Made by a program: the position numbers and the translations under genes. The notes below the pieces were generated by a model. That model was given only the letters and a program-made list of their open reading frames with translations, was not told the DNA's origin and made no database searches. This document shows, in pieces, positions 5,818-6,067 of a DNA stretch of 6,067 bases (position 1 is the first letter of the stretch; each line of letters starts with the position of its first letter). The stretch comes from Fidelibacterota bacterium (lineage in GTDB: Bacteria > Fidelibacterota > UBA2242 > JAFGTP01), in the NCBI GenBank assembly GCA_021735285.1, contig JAIPHI010000157.1:1-6067 (forward strand). The letters run 5' to 3'.

Positions 5818-6067
5818 ATGGTAAAAGACACCGAACAAGTAAAAAATTTACATCGTCAAAGAGATGATCTATTCAATGAAATTGGCAAAGTAATAATTGG
5901 TCAGAAAAAAATAATAAAGCAGTTGCTTATAGCTCAACTGTGTCGGGGACACTGCCTTTTAATCGGAGTTCCCGGGCTGGCGAAAACAATGATGATCAGC
6001 AGCCTGGCAGAAATGATGGACCTGAAATTTAGCCGCATCCAATTCACTCCTGATTTGATGCCTTCTG
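5818..6067 (+). CDS. MoxR-family AAA+ ATPase, 3' partial (N-terminal 83 residues)
   Basis: The frame opens at the ATG at 5818 and stays open to the window end, giving 83 codons. Residues 18-42 (LFNEIGKVIIGQKKIIKQLLIAQLC) are the typical MoxR N-terminal helices with the VIIGQ motif. GVPGLAKT (50-57) is the MoxR form of the Walker A loop, with K56 and T57 binding ATP phosphates. FSRIQFTPDLMPS (71-83) is the family signature that normally runs on into the pre-Walker B region. MoxR proteins are hexameric ATPases that act as chaperones, usually encoded beside DUF58, von Willebrand A-domain or transglutaminase-like genes; those would lie past the window edge. Full proteins are usually about 310-330 aa, so roughly three quarters is missing. 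The ribosome-binding site is AGAGGA (5801-5806), 11 bases before the ATG, a little far; no closer start exists in frame. Confidence 0.93.
   Translation, partial: MVKDTEQVKNLHRQRDDLFNEIGKVIIGQKKIIKQLLIAQLCRGHCLLIGVPGLAKTMMISSLAEMMDLKFSRIQFTPDLMPS

Overview
The window looks like a piece of a low-GC bacterial chromosome. Ribosome-binding sites are strong and Bacillus-like (AAAGGAGG, AAAGGG, AAAAGGA), the coding sequence is lysine-, glutamate- and isoleucine-rich, and there is a PolX of the usual Bacillota length. A low-GC Gram-positive anaerobe is the best guess, possibly Halanaerobiales-like given the PAS-rich hybrid kinase, but this is an impression and not a taxonomic call.

Layout: (1) 2-2332, plus strand: a soluble-looking hybrid sensor histidine kinase (at least three PAS domains, HisKA, HATPase, receiver), cut at its 5' end by the window edge. 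(2) 2333-3236: about 900 bp without a convincing gene. It holds a weak terminator-like hairpin, a 331-bp foldback element with 38-bp imperfect terminal inverted repeats (31 of 38 matching) whose inner part resembles the Tn5/IS50 transposon end, a cluster of ATTCGT(T)AAT repeats, and a 17-codon ORF with an almost ideal Shine-Dalgarno sequence. (3) 3237-4961, minus: DNA polymerase X (polymerase plus PHP nuclease). (4) 5028-5714, minus: a HAD-family phosphohydrolase just upstream of polX, probably in one operon. (5) 5818-6067, plus: the first 83 codons of a MoxR-type AAA+ ATPase, divergent from the HAD gene across a roughly 100-bp promoter region.

The genes do not form an obvious shared pathway. 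HAD-PolX is a possible two-gene transcription unit; the kinase and MoxR belong to units that run off the two ends. I found no evidence of a new multi-gene system. The most novel-looking item is the small non-coding foldback element in the intergenic region. The second is loss of the first PHP histidine in PolX, which bears on whether the enzyme still proofreads.
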